From: Chloroflexota bacterium
Lineage (GTDB): Bacteria > Chloroflexota > Anaerolineae > Anaerolineales > Villigracilaceae
Direction of reading: 5' to 3'
Length of the DNA: 64,000 nt
Assembly: GCA_024224815.1 (NCBI GenBank)
Contig: JAAENC010000355.1
Location: forward strand, 1-64,000
In this document: positions 50,565 to 59,228 of the stretch, one piece after another
Position numbering within the stretch: the stretch's first letter is position 1
Layout of the letters: the number at the start of each line of letters is the position of its first letter
The notes under the pieces: generated by a model
The model's database searches: none
Told to the model about the DNA's origin: nothing
Seen by the model: the letters and a program-made list of their open reading frames with translations, nothing else
Translations under genes and position numbers: made by a program

Positions 50565-51224
50565 GCCTCAGCAGTTTCGCACTCACACTCGATCCTTTTG
50601 CCTTCTCAAAAGCCTCTTTCCCCTCTTTATATGAAAAATAGATTAAGCCAATTGCGCCGAGGCTGTCTACAAAACCAAATCCTGTAAGCTCGAATACGGC
50701 ACTTGAAATCAGCAAAATAACCGACATATAAAGACAAACCAGCGTGCAGTTGGCATCTGCCAAAATTGGCGCAGAGTCGAGTTTCTTACCAACATCTCGT
50801 TTTGCGCGGATCAAAAGCCACATCGTCGCGATAGAAATCAATGAAACAATCAACCCGGAGAGCGTGGTTTCCGGGTTATGCCCGCTGAGCAAATTGACGA
50901 TCACTGTTGCGCCCAGCCCTACTGCCAAAATATAAAAACTGGTTCCTGTAATTCGCAAGGCGGTCATTTCAAATTGGCTGCGCTCCGTATTGGGATTTTG
51001 GCGAATACGCAAAACCATCGCGATGATCCCCGCGCCCGAAGGCACCTCGATAAAAGAATTCACGCCAAAACCAAAAAGCGCAAGCGTCTCGTCAGCCACA
51101 CCAAAATAAATCGCCACAAGCCCTCTATCAAATTATAAGCAACGGTCAAAATAGCAAGCCACAAAGCGCGTTCGTAAAGTTTCTCTGTATTTTTCGTTTT
51201 ATTATTATACTGGATGATTTTAGT
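50530..51224 (-). pseudogene. Cation-diffusion-facilitator-like membrane protein, frameshifted near its N-terminus
   Basis: The frame to about 51117 encodes transmembrane helices of a CDF-type transporter (AIYFGVADETLALFGFGVNS, LADANCTLVCLYMSVILLIS, FVDSLGAIGLIYFSYKEGKE). The expected preceding residues (LYERALWLAILTVAYNLIEG) are encoded directly upstream in another frame, ending at GGGCTT near 51118-51122, so one base has been lost. No ATG, GTG or TTG start is obvious in the upstream piece. Its C-terminal codons lie in a dispersed palindrome. A TATAAT box is present at 51204-51209. Probably inactive. Confidence 0.65.
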
Positions 51225-51388
51225 CTAAATATACTCTTGGAGAGATTGCTTCTCCGCGGCAAAATCACTTTGACATGAAAACGCATTATTTTACTCCCGA
51301 AAATATAGCCGAAAAATCCCGTGCTAAACTTGCGAAGCCCGCTTAGGCGGGCTTGAAGCACAAAAAGATACTTTTTTAGACGATGAAT

Positions 51389-51865
51389 TCATTTCTTTTT
51401 TGCGATGCGGGCTTCGAGTATATCGACCATCTGTTTGAAAAGATCGTCGCATTCTTCGGCTAAGGCGGGGCCTGTTATTTCCGTTTCTTTGTAAAAACGT
51501 TCAAAAGCATAGGGCATGTGCCCAACGGTGCAAAGCGCACCTCCGCGCGGATCTTTGGCTCCGTATACGACACGCCCGATTTTGTGCAGAAGAATAGTGC
51601 TCAAACACATTAAGCAAGGTTCGAGCGTTGTGTAGAGAATCATCTTTTTTGAACGTGCCCAAAGGGCAGGGTCATTAACATTGCTTAATGCATCGATTTC
51701 AGCGTGGCGACCGGGATTGGTGACGGGCATCCAGAGTCTGTTTTGGCCTTCGGAGATGATTTCACCATCCAAAACGATTAGGGCGCCGATGGGCAGATTT
51801 CCTGCTTCTCCAGCAGCTTTTGCCAGTTTTACAGTGCGGAGCATATAGTCGTGATCAGTGGGCAT
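51389..51865 (-). CDS. Cytidine/deoxycytidylate-type deaminase family protein (nucleoside or base deaminase)
   Basis: 158 residues. Zinc deaminase motifs HAEIDAL (His and catalytic Glu) and TTLEPCLMCLSTILL (PCxxC), with GNLPIGALIVLDGEIISEG at the start. Related to TadA, guanine deaminase and plasmid-type nucleoside deaminases. The arrangement (short, no TadA C-terminal RNA-binding basic tail beyond ARIAKKK) does not settle the substrate. Located 42 bp downstream of the pyrophosphatase gene and probably co-transcribed with it. Confidence 0.85.
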   Translation of the reverse strand: MPTDHDYMLRTVKLAKAAGEAGNLPIGALIVLDGEIISEGQNRLWMPVTNPGRHAEIDALSNVNDPALWARSKKMILYTTLEPCLMCLSTILLHKIGRVVYGAKDPRGGALCTVGHMPYAFERFYKETEITGPALAEECDDLFKQMVDILEARIAKKK

Positions 51866-51907
51866 ACAAAATCCTTTATCGATTTAGTTTAAAAGCTAGC
51901 TTGTTTT

Positions 51908-53251
51908 CTATCTCTCCAATAACCCCAAAACCCCCGGCAATAACTGCTTTTTCCTCGAAACAACGCCTTTGGCGAGACGCGTACCATCGCTTTGGCGAGG
52001 GTAAGGCAGGTCGCTGAGTTCGCTTGGTTCTTCGACAATTAATAAACGGCTGGAGCCGCGGACAACGTCTGTGACAAGGAGCATCGCAAAATCGACGGCG
52101 TTTTTGCTGCGCAGATCTTCGAGGGCCGTTTTTAAATCATCGAGATGTTTAGTGAGTTGGTGTAAATCGGTTACTTCGACTTGAGAGACAGAAAAACGGT
52201 AGTTTCCACCTTCGTAGAGTTTCATGTCGCCGCTGACGATCTTTTCGGGTGTGCGGGATGATAAACCTGCGCCCGCGCTGAGAATCTTCTCTCCGTAAGA
52301 TTGAATCGTTTCGCCTTCGAGGGGGCCGCCTAGCACAAAGGCCCAGCGCGATAATCTTTTTGCGGCGTTATGGTCTCGTTCTGTTGCGGTGGGGGATGTG
52401 AGAATGAGTGTGTCGGATAATAGCCCTGCTAATAGCATTCCAGCGATTTTTGGCGGTGCGCTTAAGCCCACTTCTTCAATCTTTTCTGAGACGAGCGTGC
52501 TGGTGCTGCCGACAATATCTACCGTAACCCGAATCGGGGTATGTGTAGATGGATTGCCCAAGCGGTGATGGTCGAGAATTTCGAGCAATTCTGCTTCCTC
52601 GAGATGGGCTAAAGCCTGTCGGGCTTCGTTGTGGTCGACCAAAATGATTTTTAAACGCGGAGGGTTGAGGGCATCGCGTTGGCGGCAAACGCCCCTGTAA
52701 ACGTCGTTATCGTTGACGACGAAAAAATTATCCCCTTCGTAGCGTAAAAGTCGATTTAGCGAATCGCGGATGCGGCCTTTTGCCTTAAGTTGGGGAACAT
52801 CCATATTGCAGGCTTCGCGGCAGGGGGCATCGAGGACATCGGCGATGGTCATTTTTTGTTTTTTGCTATGTGTGCCAACTGTCTGACTCATATAGGCAAA
52901 AATGCTGCCCCCCGTGATCAAGCCAAAGGGCTTCCCGTCTGCTTCCACAACGGGAGCAACTCCACCCGTGCGCGAAGCGATCGCCCAAGCGTCTTTTAAC
53001 GGGGCATCCGGATCGGTTGTATCCAAACGTCGAAGAACGGCATCAAATTTTGGGGAGGCGTCACTCAGCAGCTTGGGCGCATCCAATTTGAGATGATTTA
53101 ATATCCAGGCTGTTTGTGGGTTAAGTGCGCCTGCGCGGGCTGAGACGATATCACCGCCATCGCGTTCTTTGAGTAGCCAGGCATAGCCCATTGCAGCGGC
53201 GATGGTATCGGTATCGGGGTTAATATGTCCAATGACGTAGGTTTGACTCAT
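51908..53251 (-). CDS. Manganese-dependent (family II) inorganic pyrophosphatase with CBS insert
   Basis: 447 residues, longer than the 310-residue plain family II enzymes. DHH motifs: IGHINPDTDTIAAAMGYAWL (metal-binding), ILVDHNEARQA and LEILDHHRLGNPST. Between about residues 65 and 185 there is a regulatory CBS-type segment (two halves: LRRLDTTDPDAPLKDAWAIA... and KGRIRDSLNRLLRYEGDNFF), and the C-terminal DHHA2 domain follows. The enzyme drives biosynthesis by hydrolysing pyrophosphate, with likely adenine-nucleotide control. GAGGT supplied by a dispersed repeat lies 9 nt before the ATG. Confidence 0.9.
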   Translation of the reverse strand: MSQTYVIGHINPDTDTIAAAMGYAWLLKERDGGDIVSARAGALNPQTAWILNHLKLDAPKLLSDASPKFDAVLRRLDTTDPDAPLKDAWAIASRTGGVAPVVEADGKPFGLITGGSIFAYMSQTVGTHSKKQKMTIADVLDAPCREACNMDVPQLKAKGRIRDSLNRLLRYEGDNFFVVNDNDVYRGVCRQRDALNPPRLKIILVDHNEARQALAHLEEAELLEILDHHRLGNPSTHTPIRVTVDIVGSTSTLVSEKIEEVGLSAPPKIAGMLLAGLLSDTLILTSPTATERDHNAAKRLSRWAFVLGGPLEGETIQSYGEKILSAGAGLSSRTPEKIVSGDMKLYEGGNYRFSVSQVEVTDLHQLTKHLDDLKTALEDLRSKNAVDFAMLLVTDVVRGSSRLLIVEEPSELSDLPYPRQSDGTRLAKGVVSRKKQLLPGVLGLLER

Positions 53252-53280
53252 TTTTAGGACCTCAGGTTCTAGGCTTTAGT
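53252..53280 (-). repeat. Dispersed repeat carrying the pyrophosphatase ribosome-binding site
   Basis: On the minus strand CTAAAGCCTAGAACCTGAGG then TCCTAAAA, ending at the ATG. It differs at only a few positions from the segment directly before asd (1990-2019). Confidence 0.6.
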
Positions 53281-53283
53281 TTT

Positions 53284-53341
53284 TTCTCCCCTAAATTCAG
53301 TTTTTAGAATTTGGGGGAGATGCCCTTTAGGGCAGAGGGGG
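53284..53341. repeat. Dispersed repeat (TTCTCCCCTAAATTC ... GCCCTTTAGGGC), copy 2
   Basis: Same block order as at 31015-31093, with a shorter middle; directly follows the stop of the deacetylase-like lipoprotein gene. Confidence 0.6.
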
Positions 53342-53342
53342 C

Positions 53343-54542
53343 TTAACGCATATCAAAAGTATAGTCTTCTAGGATATAAACGCCCTGCGGGCAGGACCCG
53401 CTCGTGATAGATGCTTGGATCGCCTCTCGAAGATAGTCCTGATTTTCAACTTGCTCGGCATCGAGCGGCCCCACCTGACACGCTACCATTGTGGGAAATT
53501 CTTCCTGATGCTCAACGAGATATTCGACAGCTTCAGGCGGCATCGCAATGCGTGGAATACGCATCGGGTCAAATTCCGGCGAATAAGGCGGTGCCATAAA
53601 TTTGACTCCGTTAACGATCCAATCGATATCGAAAATGCCCAACATCGGCTCGCCTTCGGGCGTGATGTAATTTGTGGTTGCACTATATGCGCTGCCTTCA
53701 GGCCAATAACCAAAGGGGATGGCGAGCATATTACCTAGACCTTCGATCAAATCTTCGCGCCCAGCCTTAGCGAGTAATTCGCGCATAAAGAGATCGTTCT
53801 GTTCCAAGTCCCAAAGGATGCCCTCTGCGCCGCTCTTATCCATGCGGATATGCTGGTAGGTATGATTATAAACGCGGGCATCATGGTCAAGACACCAGAT
53901 GATGCTTTGTGCAAGCTCATCTTTCCACTTGCCCTCGGTGTCACCATCTGCATACCATTTATCGCCGAGATTAGCAAATAATGACCATTTGAAACCGAAT
54001 TCCGGATGTTCCTGGCCATATTCCCATGCAAAAGAAAGTCCGGTATCCCTGCGTGGTTCGCCATTTTCACCCATCCGGATTTGATTATTATAAAATAGAT
54101 CATCCATTGTGAAGACCAGTGGTCGGCGACCCTCAGGCACGTAGAGATCGCCATTGATCCAATCTTCTAAGTGAATGAGGGTAAATCCAGCTTGGTTGAG
54201 TGCCTCCAATCCGTCGAGAAAATCTCTCTTTCGGATTTTGTGATCAGTTGATCTTAAAGATGTGTTTGGCGCAAATTGATGATAATTAATGATAGGCACG
54301 CGCGGCTCTTCTGCCCAAATATTTGCCGTTAAATAAAAAGGGGTTTCCGTTGGTGTAGGAAGCGCTGTTTCGGTGGGAATAGCCGCCATGGTCTCTGCCG
54401 CCATGGTAGATGCCATCGAGACAGCAGTTGCGCCTGCGTCAACAGGAATAGTTGTTGGTGTTGCAGGTTCTGCTGCATTACACGCGCTCAATAAAATTGT
54501 GATTGATAATATGCTAAGAATATTTTTTTTGAAAATCTTCAT
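53343..54542 (-). CDS. Polysaccharide-deacetylase-like lipoprotein
   Basis: 399 residues. Lipoprotein signal NILSILSITILLSACNAAEP (lipobox Cys about residue 21), a Thr/Ala/Pro linker, then a NodB-like domain: VPIINYHQFAPNT, FTMDDLFYNN in place of the usual FDDG motif, and ARVYNHTYQHIRMDKSGAEG carrying the histidine pair. The second catalytic/metal positions are retained in part, so de-N-acetylation of a surface or peptidoglycan sugar is possible but not certain. Exported and lipid-anchored. Separate transcription unit. Confidence 0.8.
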   Translation of the reverse strand: MKIFKKNILSILSITILLSACNAAEPATPTTIPVDAGATAVSMASTMAAETMAAIPTETALPTPTETPFYLTANIWAEEPRVPIINYHQFAPNTSLRSTDHKIRKRDFLDGLEALNQAGFTLIHLEDWINGDLYVPEGRRPLVFTMDDLFYNNQIRMGENGEPRRDTGLSFAWEYGQEHPEFGFKWSLFANLGDKWYADGDTEGKWKDELAQSIIWCLDHDARVYNHTYQHIRMDKSGAEGILWDLEQNDLFMRELLAKAGREDLIEGLGNMLAIPFGYWPEGSAYSATTNYITPEGEPMLGIFDIDWIVNGVKFMAPPYSPEFDPMRIPRIAMPPEAVEYLVEHQEEFPTMVACQVGPLDAEQVENQDYLREAIQASITSGSCPQGVYILEDYTFDMR

Positions 54543-54596
54543 AAAACCCTTTCTCTGAATTTTCTTTCGGCAATTATACTCTTTTCAATAAATAGA

Positions 54597-54640
54597 AAGA
54601 AAAGTGACTGTCATCTCAAAGATGACAGTCACTTTTCTTT
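54597..54640 (-). terminator. Terminator of the xanthine-dehydrogenase-family gene
   Basis: AAAGTGACTGTCATCT, loop CAA, AGATGACAGTCACTTT: 16-bp perfect stem, followed on the minus strand by TCTTTCTATTT. About 20 bp beyond the stop codon. Confidence 0.8.
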
Positions 54641-54658
54641 TTTTAAAGAAGTTTCTTT

Positions 54659-57529
54659 CTATTTTGTTGCTTGCATCGCCTGCCAGATTTTCTCTGGCGT
54701 AACAGGGAGAATGTCTATATCTACACCGACGGCATCACGAACAGCGTTGCCGACAGCAGGGGCAACACCATCTAGTGGAATTTCAGCAACGGCTTTTACA
54801 CCAAAGGGATGACTTTCTTCAAAGGTTTCGACGAAGACTACATCCATTTCTGGCATTTCGTCGGCGCGGTAGATATGATAATCGCCAAAGTCTTTTTCGC
54901 GGATCTCGCCTTTTTCGTTGTAAACCATTTCTTCGCAAACAGCGTAGCCGAGGGCTTGTACCATGCCGCCTTCAACTTGCCCTGCTGCGGCGATAGGATT
55001 AACGATCTTGCCACCGTCTATTGCCATGAGTAATTTGTCTACGGTAATTTCTCCCGTTTCAGTGTCTACGGTCACTTCGGCGAATTGGGCGGCGAAGGGT
55101 GGTGGGGAAACATGCGAAACATACGAGGCAACGCCCATGATCTGTTCTTGTTCGTTCCGATGTAAGGATTCGAGAGCAATTTCACTTAACGGAATCAAGC
55201 GTCCATCAGGAGCGATGGCATTTCTATCCTTCAGCACGATGTTCTCGTGGGTATCCAGTTCCAGCATCATTGCGGCGCGGATTTTAATCCGTTCTGCAAC
55301 AATTTCTGCGGCTTTTGCAGCGGCAGCACCTGAAACATAGGTTGTAGAAGAAGCATAAGCGCCAACATCGAAAGGTGTGAAATCTGTGTCGGATGAGTAG
55401 GTAATCATATCTTCAAGCGGAACACCGAGCACTTCTGCGGCCATTTGTGCCAAAACGGTGTCTGAGCCGGTGCCGAGATCGGTTGCGCCAACGAGCAAAT
55501 TAAAAGAGCCGTCGTCGTTCATTTTGATGGATGCGCCGCCCATATCGAGATAGGGAATGGCTGTGCCTTGCATAGCTGTTGTTATGCCGATGCCGCGACG
55601 TTTGGTGGGAGAGATTTGTTGCCAGCTTTCGTTGCCAAATTTCTCATCCCAGCCGATGGCTTTTTTACCTTCTTCTACGCATTTTTCTAGCCCAATGGTG
55701 TGGATAATTTCGGGGCGTGGCTCACGACCTTCATTCCAGGCGGTGCTAAAGGGATGATATTCGCCGGGACGCAGTGCATTTTTTAGACGGAATTTGATGG
55801 GGTCAAAATCCATTTTACGGGCAATCTTTTCAAGTTGGCGGTCGAGCGCCCAGTAGCCTTGCGGTACGCCATATCCGCGATACGCACCAGATGGAGCGCG
55901 GTTTGTGTACACAATATCGGCGTGAAAACGGATGTTGGGGTTTTCGCGGTATTTTCCATCGCCAACGTAAAGCGCGAGCGATTTATGCCCGGTATTACCG
56001 GTTACGGTTAGAGCATGTCCGCCGTAAGCACCTGTGTCGGAGAGAATTTTCATCTCGTTAGCGGTTATTGTGCCGTCTTTTAGTACGCCTGTTTTCATCC
56101 ACAAGCGCATTGGGTGGCGTGAGCGGCTGGATGTAAATTCTTCTTCACGGCTGCTTTCGTGCATTACGGGGCGGCCTGTGGCAATTGTTAAATGAGCGGC
56201 AATATCTTCAACTTGTACTTCCTGTTTGCCGCCAAATCCACCACCAACGCGGGGTTTAATCACGCGAATTCGTTTCACTGGTAATCCTAAAACAGGCGCA
56301 AGCATTCGGCGCATATGGAAAGGCACTTGTGTGCTGGAGCGAATCACCAAGCGATCATCTTCGTCCCAATAAGTAACGACAACATGCGGCTCAATATGTG
56401 CCTGTTGTACTTTGGAGACATCATAAACGCCTTCAAAAACATGGTCGGCTTCGGAAAAACCTTTTTCTACATCACCGATATCAATCCGGATTTCAGCACC
56501 CAAGTTTCGGGATGCGTCTGAATCGGCAAAATCTACATATTCTGGCTCATCATGCAAAATAGGTGCGCCGGGTTTCATGGATTCTTCTATATCCAGCAGG
56601 ATGGGAAGTTCCTCATATTCGACTTCGATCATGCTCACGGCTTGCTCGGCGATCTCAGGCGTTTCTGCGGCGACCATTGCTACCCGATCCCCTACGTAGC
56701 GAACTTTATGATCCAACGAGAACATATCCAGCGGCCCCGGAATAGGATCAGATTGCCCAGCTGTAGACCAGATTACGCGGGGAATATCTTCGTGCGTTAG
56801 TACAGCGGCGACGCCGGGTAAAGCACGGGCTTTGCTAGCATCAATAGATTTGATGAGCGCGTGCGCATAAGGTGATTTGAGAATTTTTGCGTGGAGCATA
56901 TCCCGCATTTCAACATCTGCCACAAAAGCAGATTTGCCTTGCGCCAGCTTGACGGAATCCACTTTTGGTTCCGATTTGCCAACTGTTTGATATTCTGGGG
57001 CTTTTTCAGATGGGAAAAGTGTTGTTTTAATAGCGTCTGTTTTTTCGCCGCGCATCACTGCGCTCGCACGCATTACAGCCTCTACAGGTTTAACATAGCC
57101 TGTGCAGCGACAGAGTACGCCGCCAATGGCATCTCTCACTTCGTCTTCAGTGGGAGCAGGTTTTTCGTCCAAGAGCGATTTTGCAGCGAGAATTTGGGCC
57201 GGGGTGCAGTATCCACATTGGATTGCGCCTGTTTCAATAAAAGCGGCCTGAAGCGGATGTAATCCATCTGTTTTTTTCCAGCCTTGTTCGGGATGTTCGC
57301 CCAAAGCCTCGAGCGTGGCGATTTCGTGTCCCTCTGCTTGGGCAGAGAGCAACATTCCGGCATTGACAGGTTTTCCGTCCATTAATACGGTATCCGCGCC
57401 GCTCAGACCATGCTCGTCGCCAAATTTGATGCTATGGTAGCCGAGCTTGCGCAGCGTAGAAAGAAGGGTGTCGCCCGGTAGGGCGTGAACTTGGTGATCT
57501 TTTCCGTTTACTTTTAGTTGAATATTCAT
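54659..57529 (-). CDS. Xanthine dehydrogenase-family molybdoenzyme: Fe-S and molybdopterin parts fused, first [2Fe-2S] site lost
   Basis: 956 residues from MNIQLKVNGKDHQVHALPGD (AAGGAG 8 nt upstream; the 28-residue longer frame lacks support). Residues 1-80 keep the plant-ferredoxin-like fold (FGDEHGLSGADTVLMDGKPV), but all four cluster cysteines are replaced. Residues 90-160 keep the second [2Fe-2S] domain (GAIQCGYCTPAQILAAKSLL, VLCRCTGYVKPV). From about 190 on is the molybdopterin-binding subunit (RVGGGFGGKQEVQVEDIAAH, NRAPSGAYRGYGVPQGYWAL, KAVAEIPLDG with the catalytic Glu). A hydroxylase or dehydrogenase of an N-heterocycle or aldehyde; substrate unknown. The FAD subunit gene is 5.7 kb upstream at 63261. 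Confidence 0.88.
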   Translation of the reverse strand: MNIQLKVNGKDHQVHALPGDTLLSTLRKLGYHSIKFGDEHGLSGADTVLMDGKPVNAGMLLSAQAEGHEIATLEALGEHPEQGWKKTDGLHPLQAAFIETGAIQCGYCTPAQILAAKSLLDEKPAPTEDEVRDAIGGVLCRCTGYVKPVEAVMRASAVMRGEKTDAIKTTLFPSEKAPEYQTVGKSEPKVDSVKLAQGKSAFVADVEMRDMLHAKILKSPYAHALIKSIDASKARALPGVAAVLTHEDIPRVIWSTAGQSDPIPGPLDMFSLDHKVRYVGDRVAMVAAETPEIAEQAVSMIEVEYEELPILLDIEESMKPGAPILHDEPEYVDFADSDASRNLGAEIRIDIGDVEKGFSEADHVFEGVYDVSKVQQAHIEPHVVVTYWDEDDRLVIRSSTQVPFHMRRMLAPVLGLPVKRIRVIKPRVGGGFGGKQEVQVEDIAAHLTIATGRPVMHESSREEEFTSSRSRHPMRLWMKTGVLKDGTITANEMKILSDTGAYGGHALTVTGNTGHKSLALYVGDGKYRENPNIRFHADIVYTNRAPSGAYRGYGVPQGYWALDRQLEKIARKMDFDPIKFRLKNALRPGEYHPFSTAWNEGREPRPEIIHTIGLEKCVEEGKKAIGWDEKFGNESWQQISPTKRRGIGITTAMQGTAIPYLDMGGASIKMNDDGSFNLLVGATDLGTGSDTVLAQMAAEVLGVPLEDMITYSSDTDFTPFDVGAYASSTTYVSGAAAAKAAEIVAERIKIRAAMMLELDTHENIVLKDRNAIAPDGRLIPLSEIALESLHRNEQEQIMGVASYVSHVSPPPFAAQFAEVTVDTETGEITVDKLLMAIDGGKIVNPIAAAGQVEGGMVQALGYAVCEEMVYNEKGEIREKDFGDYHIYRADEMPEMDVVFVETFEESHPFGVKAVAEIPLDGVAPAVGNAVRDAVGVDIDILPVTPEKIWQAMQATK

Positions 57530-57578
57530 AATTGCTCCTTTTGGAACTTTTCTAAGCAGAAATACTTCGTTTTTTGTA

Positions 57579-59228
57579 TTAAGATTTTTTCGTGAATTTA
57601 GCCGCCAACGCACCCACGCCCGTTAGGACAATTCCGACTACAGCAACCATAATGCTTTGGACCATGCCGAGAAAACCTCTAAACATGATCGGGAATTCGG
57701 GCAAGAACCAGGTGACGAGAGAACCGTTTACTGCATAATGCCACAAAACAGGAAGTGACAATAAATAAAGAATGAAGGCAGTCAGAAGGATGGTTTTCTC
57801 GGCGCTTTCAGCAACCCCTTTTTTTAGAATGCCTAGTTTTAGTATAAGAAAGAGCCAAATAGCACCCAAAAGAACGACTGCCGTTATTGCATTGAATAGA
57901 ACGAAAGAATCTAGCCCTGCTACAGAGCTAAAGGAGTAGGTTCTTTGTGCTACTAAAACATAGTAGACATTAAAAAGAAGAATGTAGGCAAGGGCACCAG
58001 CAAAAAGCATTTTGACTTTTTTCCAATTTCTGAAGATGAGATAAGCGGGGATGATGGTCAAAAAAACAGGAAGGTTGAAGCTCAGTCTACGTTCTTTATC
58101 TTCTTGCTGAGTAGAAGTTGCTTCAATAGCAAAGGTTGTGCCTGTTACAAAATCCATATCTTCGCGGATCGGTAAGGGATCGCTAAAAGATTCTGTGTAC
58201 GCCGCATGAAGTTGACGTTGTTGGGCAATCAGGGCTTTTTCTACGACCACTTTTTGTGTTTCAGAGAGTGCCAGCATATCAAATAAAATATGTCCCTGGC
58301 TGGTAGCGGGGATATTTGCGCCAAGCAATGTTGCCAAAGTTGGGGCTAAATCTACCATTTCGGTATCGGGATATTGCCCGGGGATAATGCCTGCGCCTGC
58401 GAGCACTAAAGGCTCTCTTAGCACAATTTCTTCATGGCCGCCGTGTCCACCCTTATCAATTTGTCCGTGATCAGATGTAATTACAACGGTATCAAGTTCC
58501 AAATCCAGGAGCGAAACGATCTCGCGGATGTGGTCATCTACACGTTTGGCGGCTTCATCCCAGCGTGGGTCTTGCGGGCCGCCTTCATGATGTCCGGCAT
58601 AATCGACTTGATCGAGATGAATCAAAATAAATTGATAATCGTCAGATTTAAGCCACGGAGCTGCGGCATCCAGCACTGCGCGGTCAGCGGCAGTGTCTTC
58701 TTCGGGGGTATAGAAACTGGCATCGACATCATTTTGTGGAACCAATTTTTCAAACCAATAATAGCCAGAAATAGCGGTTTTCAGCCCTGCCCTATGCGCG
58801 GCAGAAAAAATATTATCCTGTGTCCAGGTGGGAATTTCTTCATAATCGAGATTCATAGCAGGGCCATCGCTAAGATAGGGCCATGCGCCTGTACCGATAA
58901 CGCTATAACCCGGCGCAGAATAAGATGGCGCTTGGCTGTGCGAAGTTGCCCATGCCGCCTGCGCGCGCAATTCGTTTAAGTAGGGCATCACATCTTTTTT
59001 ATGCGATGTGTCGTTGCGCAAAGCGTCTACGAGAATGAAAACAACGCGACGGGTGGGTTTTTCTTCCTGCGCCCACTCGAAGGCCTCACCTGGTACAGGT
59101 GGCGAGTTGTGCAGCAAAGAGCGATAGGCAAAAAGCGAATCCATTTGCGCGTTTACCCAAAAATAGTTGCCGACAGCAACAATAACAAAAAAGACGATAC
59201 CTATAATGACCCAACGATTATTTTTCAT
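57579..59228 (-). CDS. Alkaline-phosphatase-superfamily (nucleotide pyrophosphatase/phosphodiesterase) membrane protein
   Basis: 549 residues. N-terminal membrane anchor (VIIGIVFFVIVAVGNYFWVN), then a type I phosphodiesterase/AP-superfamily domain: VVFILVDALRNDTSHKKDVM (metal Asp, Asn/Thr), YSAPGYSVIGTG (nucleophile-like position), ILIHLDQVDYAGHHEGGPQD and VVITSDHGQIDKGGHGGHEE (metal Asp/His). The C-terminal 180 residues contain about five transmembrane helices. Probably acts outside the membrane on phosphodiesters or phospho-glycolipids; substrate unknown. Its start overlaps the stop of the methyltransferase gene by 11 bp. Confidence 0.85.
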   Translation of the reverse strand: MKNNRWVIIGIVFFVIVAVGNYFWVNAQMDSLFAYRSLLHNSPPVPGEAFEWAQEEKPTRRVVFILVDALRNDTSHKKDVMPYLNELRAQAAWATSHSQAPSYSAPGYSVIGTGAWPYLSDGPAMNLDYEEIPTWTQDNIFSAAHRAGLKTAISGYYWFEKLVPQNDVDASFYTPEEDTAADRAVLDAAAPWLKSDDYQFILIHLDQVDYAGHHEGGPQDPRWDEAAKRVDDHIREIVSLLDLELDTVVITSDHGQIDKGGHGGHEEIVLREPLVLAGAGIIPGQYPDTEMVDLAPTLATLLGANIPATSQGHILFDMLALSETQKVVVEKALIAQQRQLHAAYTESFSDPLPIREDMDFVTGTTFAIEATSTQQEDKERRLSFNLPVFLTIIPAYLIFRNWKKVKMLFAGALAYILLFNVYYVLVAQRTYSFSSVAGLDSFVLFNAITAVVLLGAIWLFLILKLGILKKGVAESAEKTILLTAFILYLLSLPVLWHYAVNGSLVTWFLPEFPIMFRGFLGMVQSIMVAVVGIVLTGVGALAAKFTKKS

